A stretch of DNA of 12,098 nt from positions 1 through 12,098 of the forward strand of contig PMYM01000023.1 of assembly GCA_003171235.1 (NCBI GenBank), read 5' to 3'. The notes below the pieces were generated by a model. It was not told where the DNA came from. It did no database searches and saw nothing but the letters and a program-made list of their open reading frames with translations. Position numbers and translations under genes: made by a program. Shown here piece after piece: positions 6,946 to 12,098 of the stretch; the first letter of the stretch is position 1, and the number at the start of each line of letters is the position of its first letter. Origin of the DNA: Phycisphaerales bacterium. GTDB taxonomy: Bacteria > Planctomycetota > Phycisphaerae > SM23-33.

Positions 6946-7656
6946 TCATTGTCTCCTTTGGGGCGGAGGCGCCGTTCCCGGTTGGGCAATGCTGGCGTAG
7001 AAGTCGCGGGCTTTGGCCAGCAACTGGTCCTCTGTCAGGTGCGTCTCATCCAGCACAATCGAGCCGACGATGCGTTTAGCCACCTCAGCATGACGGCGTT
7101 TCAGCTCAGCGAGCAACTCTTCCATGGCGCTGCTGGCGCCGGTGCCGCTGCCGAATATGAGGATTTGCTCAGCGCCCTGTAGCGTCTTGGCGACCGCCTC
7201 GTAGAAGCTCTTTCGCTCCGGCTTCCGCTGGCCGTGGGAGTCGTCCTGGACGTTGTGCAGGTGCCGGCCGAAGCCGCCCGGATTGTATGGCGTAATTCGT
7301 TGCGGCACCGACCCGTGCAACTCGGCCTTGTAAACGCGGGCCTGGCGGTGGTCGATCACGACCAGCAGGTGCGTGCCTCTCGCCTGGGCCTCCGGCGCAG
7401 CCGCGCCGGATCGCTCAAGGAAATGTCGAATCTGCATCAACTCCTCGATCTGGGCGACGTTCTTGTCCAGCGAGGTGTGCAGAACCAGGGTCTGCCCATT
7501 GCGGGTGATCTTCAGGTTCCCGTTAGGCTCCTCCACGACTTCGGCCAGTTCGCCGAGCATCGACCGCACGGCCCGCCAGCCCAGGTTGCGGGCCGCCGGA
7601 TGGCGGAAGATACCATCGTAAGTCCTTCGGTGGGAGCCGCTCAGTTGTGGCATCAT
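6946..7656 (-). CDS. Two-domain protein: HicA-like N-terminus and bacterial eRF1-like C-terminus
   Basis: The 236-residue soluble protein has two parts. Residues about 12-85 (TYDGIFRHPAARNLGWRAVR; EVVEEPNGNLKITRNGQTLV) look like the HicA/double-stranded-RNA-binding-type fold: a helix, strands, then N-G-x-L-V-L-H. Residues about 92-228 (THLLVVIDHRQARVYKAELH; RKPERKSFYEAVAKTLQGAE; ILIFGSGTGASSAMEELLAE) resemble bacterial eRF1-domain-like (baeRF) or host-attachment-type proteins, with a Rossmann-like core. Assignment rests on recalled patterns. Such proteins have no settled function; a ribosome- or RNA-linked stress role is inference. ATG 7656 is preferred (AAGGAG 9 nt upstream). It is the first gene of the minus-strand run and is preceded by leader RNA copy B, whose terminator ends 53 nt before the start. 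Confidence 0.82.
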   Translation of the reverse strand: MMPQLSGSHRRTYDGIFRHPAARNLGWRAVRSMLGELAEVVEEPNGNLKITRNGQTLVLHTSLDKNVAQIEELMQIRHFLERSGAAAPEAQARGTHLLVVIDHRQARVYKAELHGSVPQRITPYNPGGFGRHLHNVQDDSHGQRKPERKSFYEAVAKTLQGAEQILIFGSGTGASSAMEELLAELKRRHAEVAKRIVGSIVLDETHLTEDQLLAKARDFYASIAQPGTAPPPQRRQ

Positions 7657-7709
7657 TCCTTGGTTCTCCTTGGCTCCTGGCTCTTGGGCCTTCCCACACC
7701 GCCGGAGAT

Positions 7710-7760
7710 AAAAAAGCCGACGCGGTTGAACACCCAGCAGATGTCAAACCGCGTCGGCTT
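7710..7760 (-). terminator. Intrinsic terminator of leader copy B
   Basis: On the minus strand AAGCCGACGCGGTT (from 7760) pairs perfectly with AACCGCGTCGGCTT (to 7714), 14 bp, with a 19-nt loop partly able to pair, followed by T6 (7715-7710). It precedes the next start codon by 53 nt. Confidence 0.85.
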
Positions 7761-7857
7761 ACTCGCCAACAGGCTTCCCGGCCCAGCCGGGCTGCCCTTC
7801 ATCTAGTCATCCGACTTGCAGACAGTTCACAGTTCTCGACAACTCCGAAACTCCGAC
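7710..7857 (-). promoter_or_regulatory. Conserved leader RNA, copy B, upstream of the HicA/eRF1-like gene and the minus-strand run
   Basis: On the minus strand it has CGGATGACTAG (7813-7803), GGGC-AG-CCCGG...CCGGG-AA-GCCT, GTTGGCGAGTAAGCCGACG and a terminator. GTCGG (7815-7811) can pair with CCGAC (7757-7753), which is also terminator 5' arm. A candidate -10, TATTAT (7869-7864), sets the RNA start near 7857; the -35 is weak. Against copy A the upper helix is kept while the loop and the outer GC pair change (G.U at the base). GACAGT/ACTGTC can pair in the 5' part. If read through, it would control the whole minus-strand run down to 3685. Confidence 0.72.
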
Positions 7858-7869
7858 TGTCAGATAATA

Positions 7870-8277
7870 GGCGCGCGGAGCGGGCCAAACGGGCGAATTC
7901 TGGAATTATGTTCCGTGGCGGTCAGCACTTCCAGACCAAGCCGGCCAGGGATGGTTGTTATGAGGTCCTCGAACGGGCCGTTGGCGTGTGCTCTGGTACT
8001 TGCCCGTTGAAGAAAGGTGGCTCAGCCTCCCCCGGCTGAGCGGCCTGCCCAAGATGCCTGCTTTGCCTAGGCTTTCCACACCCCAGGGCGCGTGTGCCGC
8101 AACGCCAAGGCATCCGCAGACTGCCCATTTTGCGCCTCTGTTGGTTTATCTGGAGGAAAAACCTTACGGTTAGGATGCGACCTTGGCAATGAGCGTAACT
8201 CCTGTAGGATCAAGGTGGACGGGATATTCAGGAGTTACAGGATAGATGTGGTAACACACAATTCCGATAGGCCACAT
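7870..8277 (+). other. Divergent intergenic control region without a convincing gene
   Basis: About 400 bp separate the promoters of leader copies B and C. The open frames here lack ribosome sites and protein-like composition. It holds a perfect 8-bp GC hairpin (GCTCAGCC-TCCCCC-GGCTGAGC, 8020-8041) with no T run, and a 10-bp dyad at 8195-8238. It is slightly less GC-rich towards the copy C promoter. I see no mobile-element ends. Confidence 0.55.
8195..8238. repeat. 10-bp inverted repeat near the copy C promoter
   Basis: GTAACTCCTG (8195-8204) and CAGGAGTTAC (8229-8238) are exact inverted copies separated by 24 nt; both are followed on the plus strand by TAGGAT- or AGGATAG-like bases, so a direct element is nested. 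It ends 40 bp before the -35 box at 8278 and could be an operator. No matching regulator is known here. Confidence 0.45.
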
Positions 8278-8306
8278 TTGCATAGTGCGATTCGGTGTGC
8301 TATTAT
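8278..8306 (+). promoter_or_regulatory. Sigma-70-type promoter of leader copy C
   Basis: TTGCAT (8278-8283), a 17-nt spacer and TATTAT (8301-8306) give the best promoter in the window (4/6 and 5/6 with ideal spacing). Transcription would start near 8313, 44 nt before the conserved CGGATGACTAG. Confidence 0.65.
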
Positions 8307-8312
8307 GCATTG

Positions 8313-8461
8313 TGATAATGGAGGGCGAGGTCTATGAAAACGCTCTCCATATCGATCGGATGACTAGATATAAGGGCAGGCCTCGCAAGTTAGGGCAGGC
8401 CCGTTAACGCGTAAGCCGACGTGATCGAATACTCCAGAGTATTCGATCACGTCGGCTTTTT
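8313..8461 (+). promoter_or_regulatory. Conserved leader RNA, copy C
   Basis: It starts with an ATGGAG...CTCCAT hairpin (8318-8350 area), then CGGATGACTAG (8357-8367), GGGC-AG (8374-8379), a hairpin GCCT...AGGGC and AG-GCCC (8397-8402), GTTAACGCGTAAGCCGACG and a terminator. This is the most diverged copy: the inner stem differs completely from A, B and D in sequence yet still pairs and keeps the AG/AG internal loop, which is covariation. TCGG (8356-8359) can pair with CCGA (8416-8419) in the terminator 5' arm. The next possible start codon is 8505 (small ORF), then 8739 (OmpA lipoprotein). It could also be a free-standing RNA of about 148 nt. Confidence 0.72.
8413..8461 (+). terminator. Intrinsic terminator of leader copy C
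   Basis: A perfect 21-bp stem (8413-8433 with 8438-8458), CCAG loop and T5 tail (8457-8461). The lower part, AAGCCGACG/CGTCGGCTT, is the same as in copies A and B, while the upper part (TGATCGAATACT) is unrelated yet perfectly paired. Confidence 0.93.
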
Positions 8462-8504
8462 GTTTAGGCAAAGTCCCCCACGGCTCTGGCCAGGAACCGG
8501 GGGA

Positions 8505-8675
8505 ATGGGGAATGTCGAGTTCGACGATCACGAGAAGTCTGACGGATTGAGATGGTTTGTTGCGGATCGCCGCCGCAAAGACCGGCAGGAGTTTGAAGCC
8601 GCCGTTCTTTCCGGGAAGGTGGATCGTTGGTTTTCAGAATCCGCATCTTGTCCATGCGGAGCGCGCCGGCCTTGA
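8505..8675 (+). CDS. Possible small protein (56 residues) behind leader copy C
   Basis: ATG 8505 opens a 56-codon frame ending at TGA 8673-8675: MGNVEFDDHEKSDGLRWFVA, then DRRRKDRQEFEAAVLSGKVD and a tail with two Cys (CPCGARRP). It is hydrophilic with a protein-like charge mix, unlike the Arg/Pro-rich shadow frames elsewhere. AGGA lies about 9 nt upstream. The start is 43 nt after the copy C terminator, similar to the spacing for copies A (62) and B (53), and this is the main reason to take it seriously. The same frame is open further upstream, but that part would run through the terminator. No family is recognised; it may be chance, in which case copy C serves the gene at 8739. Confidence 0.35.
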   Translation: MGNVEFDDHEKSDGLRWFVADRRRKDRQEFEAAVLSGKVDRWFSESASCPCGARRP

Positions 8676-8738
8676 TTGGCGGAGCGATGCACGGTTCGAG
8701 TGGTGTGTATAAGTTCAAGCTGCTAAAGGAGCACGAAC

Positions 8739-9722
8739 ATGTCAAAACGTAGCGTATTACTAGGATTGGGACTACTTGTGCTGGCCCTGAGTGTGGCCGG
8801 CCTGACGGGCTGCGCCTGCTTCGGTGGCGGGTCTGCGGCCATGGCCGCCGCGCCGCGGTCAGAGCCTATGGCGGACTGCGGGGTCAACCTGGTCGGTGCT
8901 CGCGGGCCTGATGGGCTTACCGGCCCCGCAGGCGCGCAAGGTCCGATCGGTCTGACGGGCGCCCCGGGCGCCGTCCTGGTCGGTCCGCGCGGTGCGGAAG
9001 GCCCCGCCGGCCCCGCCGGGATTCAAGGCGCGACCGGAGCGATGGGCCCGGCAGGCGCCGTCCTGGTTGGTGGCGCGGGCGTGACCGGTCTTACCGGTCT
9101 CGCGGGCGTGATGGGCGCAGCCGGTGCGACGGGCGTTCAAGGCGCTAGCGCCGACGGATTTGCCGGCCCGACTGGGGCTGCCGGCCCCGCGGGTCCGCAG
9201 GGCGCGACCGGACTGACGGGCGCCCAAGGCCCGACGTTGGTTGGCCCCACCGGCCCGGCTGGCCGTGTTGGCCCGGCGGGCGTGCAGGGCGCTACCGGAG
9301 ACACTGGCGCTACAGGCAACACCACCGCTGGTGTCGCCGGCTCAATCGGCCCGAATGGGGCCGCGGGCGCGATGGGCGCAACCGGATTGACCGGCGCCGC
9401 CGGAGTGGCTGGCGTAGTTCCGTGCTGGGTGACGTACAGAGATTTCTGGTTCGACGCCGGCAAGTCCAATATCCGCGATTTGGATACGAGCATGGTGGCG
9501 GATATCGCCAGCTACCAGAAGAAGAACCCGTCCCTCCAGATCGGGATTGACGGCTACTCAGACTCGCGCAATCTGGAGCTGAGCAACGGTCGTGTCAATG
9601 CCGTTCGCGATGCCCTGATCAATGCCGGAGTGCCGGCCGATAAGATCAAGATCGGCGCATTCGGCGACTCCAAGAACCGACAGGACCGCCGCGTGGAAGT
9701 GCTGATCCAGACCGCCAACTGA
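8739..9722 (+). CDS. Lipoprotein with interrupted collagen-like stalk and C-terminal OmpA domain
   Basis: The 327-residue protein has a lipoprotein signal (MSKRSVLLGLGLLVLALSVA then GLTGC; Cys25). Residues about 53-226 are Gly-X-Y collagen-like triplets (GPDGLTGPAGAQGPIGLTG type), broken by short hydrophobic spacers AVLVG, AVLVG and TLVG. The C-terminal part, about 230-327, is an OmpA-like peptidoglycan-binding domain: YRDFWFDAGKSNI, QIGIDGYSDSRNLELS, then GRVNAVRDALINAGV and GDSKNRQDRRVEVLI, with the usual Asp and Arg ligand residues in place. Lipid at one end, peptidoglycan grip at the other and a stiff trimer-forming rod between suggest a spacer or tether across the periplasm or at the surface (inference). 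AAAGGAG stands 7 nt before ATG 8739. Leader copy C lies 277 nt upstream and a terminator follows at 9872. Confidence 0.93.
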   Translation: MSKRSVLLGLGLLVLALSVAGLTGCACFGGGSAAMAAAPRSEPMADCGVNLVGARGPDGLTGPAGAQGPIGLTGAPGAVLVGPRGAEGPAGPAGIQGATGAMGPAGAVLVGGAGVTGLTGLAGVMGAAGATGVQGASADGFAGPTGAAGPAGPQGATGLTGAQGPTLVGPTGPAGRVGPAGVQGATGDTGATGNTTAGVAGSIGPNGAAGAMGATGLTGAAGVAGVVPCWVTYRDFWFDAGKSNIRDLDTSMVADIASYQKKNPSLQIGIDGYSDSRNLELSNGRVNAVRDALINAGVPADKIKIGAFGDSKNRQDRRVEVLIQTAN

Positions 9723-10018
9723 ATGGGGTCATCCTGATCCTGTTCGGCTAGTCTGTTCGTGCTGTCGGGCGTCTCCTTCGCGTGCTTTCACCGCGGAGGA
9801 GACTCTCCGGCGGTCCGGATCGATGGGTTGAATAGGTCCATAAGCGTGCCCGCTCTTATTTTCGGGCCAAGAGTGCCGGATCCATTGAGATCCGGCACTT
9901 TTTTGTTGGCTCATGGGAGGCGCTTCCGTTGGGGCCTGCCGCGACACGCCGCCAACCAGGATCGAGCTATTCCGACATTTCGGATTTTTTCCTGCACCCG
10001 CTGCCTTACAATGACCAC
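9723..10018 (+). other. Intergenic stretch with terminator and copy D promoter
   Basis: No gene is supported. It contains an imperfect hairpin around 9788-9813 (ACCGC-GGAG / CTCC-GGCGGT), the strong terminator at 9872-9904, a weak TCCG/CGGA hairpin followed by T6 near 9970-9991, and a -10-like TACAAT at 10007-10012 for leader copy D. Confidence 0.5.
9872..9904 (+). terminator. Intrinsic terminator after the collagen-like/OmpA lipoprotein
   Basis: AGTGCCGGATC (9872-9882), loop CATTGA, GATCCGGCACT (9889-9899): a perfect 11-bp stem followed by six T. It lies 150 bp after the stop codon at 9722 and isolates the next unit. Confidence 0.92.
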
Positions 10019-10149
10019 CTTATCCAGAATGAAGCCCGTTGATCGAACCCGAGTCGGATGACTAGGCAAGGGGCAGCCCGGCCGTGCCGGGAGGCCCGTT
10101 GGCGAGTAAACCGGCGTAGAAGGTGCCTGTGCGTGCCTCCCTTACTACG
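10019..10149 (+). promoter_or_regulatory. Conserved leader RNA, copy D, with Shine-Dalgarno-sequestering hairpin
   Basis: A -10-like TACAAT (10007-10012) sets the RNA start near 10019. The core has CGGATGACTAG (10055-10065), GGGC-AG-CCCGG...CCGGG-AG-GCCC and GTTGGCGAGTAAACCGGCG (10098-10116). GTCGG (10053-10057) pairs with CCGGC (10111-10115); the change from CCGAC to CCGGC keeps pairing (U.G). No terminator follows. Instead CGTAGAAGG (10115-10123) pairs with CCTTACTACG (10140-10149), 9 bp with one bulged A, hiding the AGAAGG ribosome site and looping out the GTG start at 10129. This fits translational control in place of attenuation. Confidence 0.72.
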
Positions 10150-11154
10150 ATCGTAGTGGCGACCGGCCTGGCCCTTGGAGGCTGCTCGCCGGATTTACAG
10201 ATGGGGGGGGTCGGTGTCACGCCGGCTGGCGACGCGGCCCGCTGTGTCGAGCTTGCCTCCGAAATAGGCCTGCCTCTCCAGGTCCACCGGACCGATCAAT
10301 TCCTTGTGCTGTCCTCGGCGGAGGACGCCTGGGCGAGCGTGACCGGGCGGTTGCTGGACCGGGTGTATCTCCGGTTTTACGAGCAGTTCAGCCGGGCCGG
10401 CTTTGAGCCCAAGCCTGCGCCGGACAAGTTGATCTGGGTGTGCTTCAACTCCTACGGTGCCCTGGAGGCCTACGCCCGGGCGGCGGACGGCGCGGAAGTG
10501 TCATGGATGGACGCTTACTACTCGCACCGCACCAACCGTGTGGCGACGGCCGTGGCGGTCGGTCGCCCGACGGCCCAGGCAAAAGCCCGGCCCTCGGGCT
10601 CCTCCGGCAGAATCGCCGCCTTCGGCGATCCGGGCGGGGGCCAGGCCGCCTCCGGTGGCCTTGACATCAGGACCATCATCCACGAATTGACCCACCAGTT
10701 GGCCTTCAACAGCGGACTGCAAAGGCGTGGCGCGACGTATCCGTTCTGGCTCACCGAGGGACTGGCCACGAACTTCGAGGCCGATTCCTCGGAGTCGATC
10801 GGCCTGGGGCGGGAAGACAGCCGCTACCGGCAGCGACTGATCGAGGTCAAAGCCGGCGGCAGGCTGATCCCGCTGGAGCAATTCGTGGGAATGACGGAGT
10901 ATCCCGCCGGCCAGGGGCCCGCCACGCGTGACGCCTATGCCCAATCGTGGGGGGTTTTCCACTATCTGCTGGAGAGCCAGCCTTGCGCTCTCAGGAAGTA
11001 TATGGCCGAGCTGTCATCCGTGTGGCTCCCCAAGCAGAACACCGAATCTCTACGCCGCCGGTTCATCGCCGTTTTCGGCCCCGTCAAGCCGCTGGAAGAG
11101 GGCTTCCGGCGGTTCATCGACAGGCCGTACGCTGCCGTTGGCGGCACGGGCTGA
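10129..11154 (+). CDS. DUF1570-type zinc metallopeptidase lipoprotein
   Basis: The 341-residue protein starts at GTG 10129, chosen because AGAAGG lies 5 nt upstream; GTG 10123 in the same frame would overlap that site. The N-terminus MRASLTTIVVATGLALGGC (first residue GTG-encoded) is a lipoprotein signal, Cys19 being lipidated. Residues about 35-160 (RCVELASEIGLPLQVHRTDQ; WVCFNSYGALEAYARAADGA) form the usual N-terminal region of planctomycete DUF1570 proteins. The catalytic HELTH motif is at 185-189, preceded by TII, and WLTEGLATNFEAD supplies the third zinc ligand candidate, Glu210, 21 residues on, as in gluzincins. It probably acts as an envelope or secreted protease; the substrate is unknown. 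Copy D leader hides its ribosome site. It is followed 205 bp later by the second MpsC gene without an obvious terminator. Confidence 0.88.
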   Translation: MRASLTTIVVATGLALGGCSPDLQMGGVGVTPAGDAARCVELASEIGLPLQVHRTDQFLVLSSAEDAWASVTGRLLDRVYLRFYEQFSRAGFEPKPAPDKLIWVCFNSYGALEAYARAADGAEVSWMDAYYSHRTNRVATAVAVGRPTAQAKARPSGSSGRIAAFGDPGGGQAASGGLDIRTIIHELTHQLAFNSGLQRRGATYPFWLTEGLATNFEADSSESIGLGREDSRYRQRLIEVKAGGRLIPLEQFVGMTEYPAGQGPATRDAYAQSWGVFHYLLESQPCALRKYMAELSSVWLPKQNTESLRRRFIAVFGPVKPLEEGFRRFIDRPYAAVGGTG

Positions 11155-11359
11155 CCCCTTCCGGGCGAATATCGTTGCTGGGCGACGATGTCCGGCTGCT
11201 TGAGCGAGGGCTTGGGGAAATTGCCTCGCGCGGCTGGATATTGCGATTCTCCAATGCTAACATTTGCGTACAAAGGCCTGAGACGGCTTTTCCGTTGTCG
11301 CGTGCGGGTTGTCGCTCCGCTGGCTGGACGATCGCCAGGCAAGCACCTCCGAGGTTCGC

Positions 11360-11740
11360 ATGAAAACACAAGGCGAGATCGAAGCCGCTGTCTGCGAAGG
11401 GATCAGCCGCTTTCAGCAGGAGTACATGGGCCGGGGCCCCAAGGACATCCGCGCCTACCTCATTGGCGATCTTCTGGTCGTGCGCCTCCGCGGCGTCCTC
11501 ACTGCGGCCGAACAGCAACTGGTCAAGGCGCTCCCCACCGACAAGGGCAGGGGGCTACTCAAGCAGGTGCGGACGCAGTTGATGGAAACGGCCAGGCCGG
11601 CCTTGGAGGCGATGGTGCAGGATATGGTCGGGGTCAAGGTTATGAGCCTGCACCATGACATCAGCACCGTTACCGGCGAAGAGGTCGTGCTCTTCACCCT
11701 GGCCTCGCCCCCTGTCTTCCGCGAGGGAAAGAGGACGTAG
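11360..11740 (+). CDS. DUF2294 / MpsC-family protein, paralogue 2
   Basis: The 126-residue protein shows the family pattern: EIEAAVCEGISRFQQEYMGR, GPKDIRAYLIGDLLVVRLRG, LTAAEQQLVKAL, then RTQLMETARPALEAMVQDMV and GVKVMSLHHDISTVTGEEVV, LFTLASPP. It aligns over its length with the gene at 6140-6577 but is strongly diverged (GHAPRAITVVL against GRGPKDIRAYL), so this is an old paralogue pair, not a local duplicate. ATG 11360 is chosen for GAGG about 6 nt upstream and because family members start just before this helix; the frame is open to 11309. No MpsA or MpsB partner is visible in the window. Any Na+/bicarbonate or membrane-potential role is family inference. Confidence 0.87.
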   Translation: MKTQGEIEAAVCEGISRFQQEYMGRGPKDIRAYLIGDLLVVRLRGVLTAAEQQLVKALPTDKGRGLLKQVRTQLMETARPALEAMVQDMVGVKVMSLHHDISTVTGEEVVLFTLASPPVFREGKRT

Positions 11741-11904
11741 GATTGCTCCGGGGGCGGCGTGCGAGGACCTGCCGGATGACTGGATCTTCGCCGTCAGAGA
11801 CTTCTTCACGCCCCCCATGCCGCCGGCCTACTGGGTAGGACACCCGCTTGGAATGCCTGGTTGTGGTTTCATGCTCAATGAATGCACCCTGCTTGCCGCC
11901 GCCG

Positions 11905-12098
11905 TCATTCGCCATACCTGCGAATAAACCAGGATTTCACCACCTGGGTCAGCAGCGCATAGCCCAGCAGCATGATGGCCAGAAACAGCCAGAATCGCGG
12001 CGGGAGCGGGACGAACCCGAGCGTGTTCGCCAGCGGCGAAACCGTCAGCCAGGCGCCGGCCGCGACGATGATTAGGGAAGTGAGGATGAGCGGCCAAC
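11905..12098 (-). CDS. mgtA: Magnesium-translocating P-type ATPase, C-terminal end (partial)
   Basis: The minus-strand frame enters at the right edge and ends at TGA 11907-11905; 63 residues are visible. It reads WPLILTSLIIVAAGAWLTVS, then PLANTLGFVPLPPRFWLFLA and IMLLGYALLTQVVKSWFIRR-YGE. This is the last pair of membrane helices of MgtA/MgtB-type Mg2+ P3B-ATPases, whose C-termini share W-P-L-L, P-L-GFVPLP, Y-LLTQ-VK-WF-RR. The catalytic and transport domains lie outside the window. It faces the MpsC gene tail to tail, with 164 bp between (11741-11904) where I see no convincing gene or terminator. MgtA rather than another P-type subfamily is likely from the FVPLP and LLTQ-VK-WF blocks. Confidence 0.87.
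   Translation of the reverse strand, partial: WPLILTSLIIVAAGAWLTVSPLANTLGFVPLPPRFWLFLAIMLLGYALLTQVVKSWFIRRYGE

Noticed and set aside
8020..8041. GC-perfect hairpin as a terminator
   Set aside because: No T run on either strand after the stem.
7816..8337. Several 60-130 codon frames between the two leaders
   Set aside because: No ribosome sites, no domains, mutually overlapping; some run through the leader elements.
9970..9991. TCCG/CGGA hairpin with T6 as a second terminator
   Set aside because: The stem is only 4-5 bp and AT-flanked; the T run may just be the -35/UP region of copy D's promoter.
1127..10149. The four repeats as copies of a mobile element (MITE/REP type)
   Set aside because: No target-site duplications or matching ends. 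All copies lie in sense orientation upstream of an ORF, diverge while keeping pairing, and copy D has a different 3' module tied to a ribosome site.
11655..11927. Plus-strand 90-codon frame with EDLPDDWIFAVRDFF
   Set aside because: It overlaps the end of the second MpsC gene in another frame and has no ribosome site; the middle looks mildly protein-like, but I cannot support it. Its CGGATGACTGG near 11773 resembles the leader motif, but the rest of the core is absent.
11828..12097. Minus-strand 89-codon frame at the right edge
   Set aside because: It is a shadow of the MgtA C-terminus, which lies in the neighbouring frame and matches the family to its last residue.

Overview
The window looks like a chromosomal piece of a GC-rich planctomycete (Planctomycetota). 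The main sign is a LEPR-XLL-type anchor motif (LEHRVLLSG) near the N-terminus of the surface protein at the left edge. A DUF1570-type lipoprotein peptidase and several small envelope/stress families common in such genomes (DUF883, DUF3309, DUF2294/MpsC, YXWGXW) agree with this. Class or genus cannot be assigned. I see no rRNA, tRNA, CRISPR array, transposase or phage gene.

Layout. Bases 1-1064 (minus) hold the N-terminal 354 codons of a LEPR-XLL surface protein with a leader RNA upstream (1127 to about 1268). Bases 1650-3674 (plus) encode an AI-2E/PerM-type transporter carrying a C-terminal B12-binding-like domain. From 7656 down to 3685 the minus strand carries a run of nine small genes. In transcription order they are: a HicA-like/eRF1-like two-domain protein, a broken conserved-TM-helix (MscS-type) gene, an MpsC/DUF2294 protein, a two-helix membrane protein, a 50-residue lipoprotein, a YXWGXW lipoprotein, DUF3309, DUF883 and a YqjE-like membrane protein. 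Bases 7870-8277 are an apparently non-coding divergent control region. On the plus strand follow a possible small protein (8505-8675), a lipoprotein with an interrupted collagen-like stalk and an OmpA domain (8739-9722), a DUF1570-type metallopeptidase lipoprotein (10129-11154) and a second MpsC/DUF2294 protein (11360-11740). The C-terminal 63 residues of a Mg2+ P-type ATPase (minus) run off the right edge.

The main discovery candidate is a family of four structured leader RNAs: 1127-1268 (-), 7710-7857 (-), 8313-8461 (+) and 10019-10149 (+). All share CGGATGACTAG, a GGGC-AG-hairpin-AG-GCCC element with covarying inner stem, and a GTAARCCGRCG block. Each lies in sense orientation close upstream of an ORF. 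Three end in strong intrinsic terminators whose 5' arm overlaps a predicted core-closing helix. The fourth has no terminator; instead a 9-bp hairpin sequesters the Shine-Dalgarno site of the peptidase gene. One conserved core with either a terminator or a ribosome-site platform is the architecture of a riboswitch or other cis-regulatory RNA. I do not recognise it as a known class.

Together the genes point to an envelope-maintenance or stress island. It contains surface and outer-membrane lipoproteins, small membrane proteins, ion-transport-related genes and a secreted protease, with several units apparently under one shared RNA signal. That functional reading is inference from family membership and layout.
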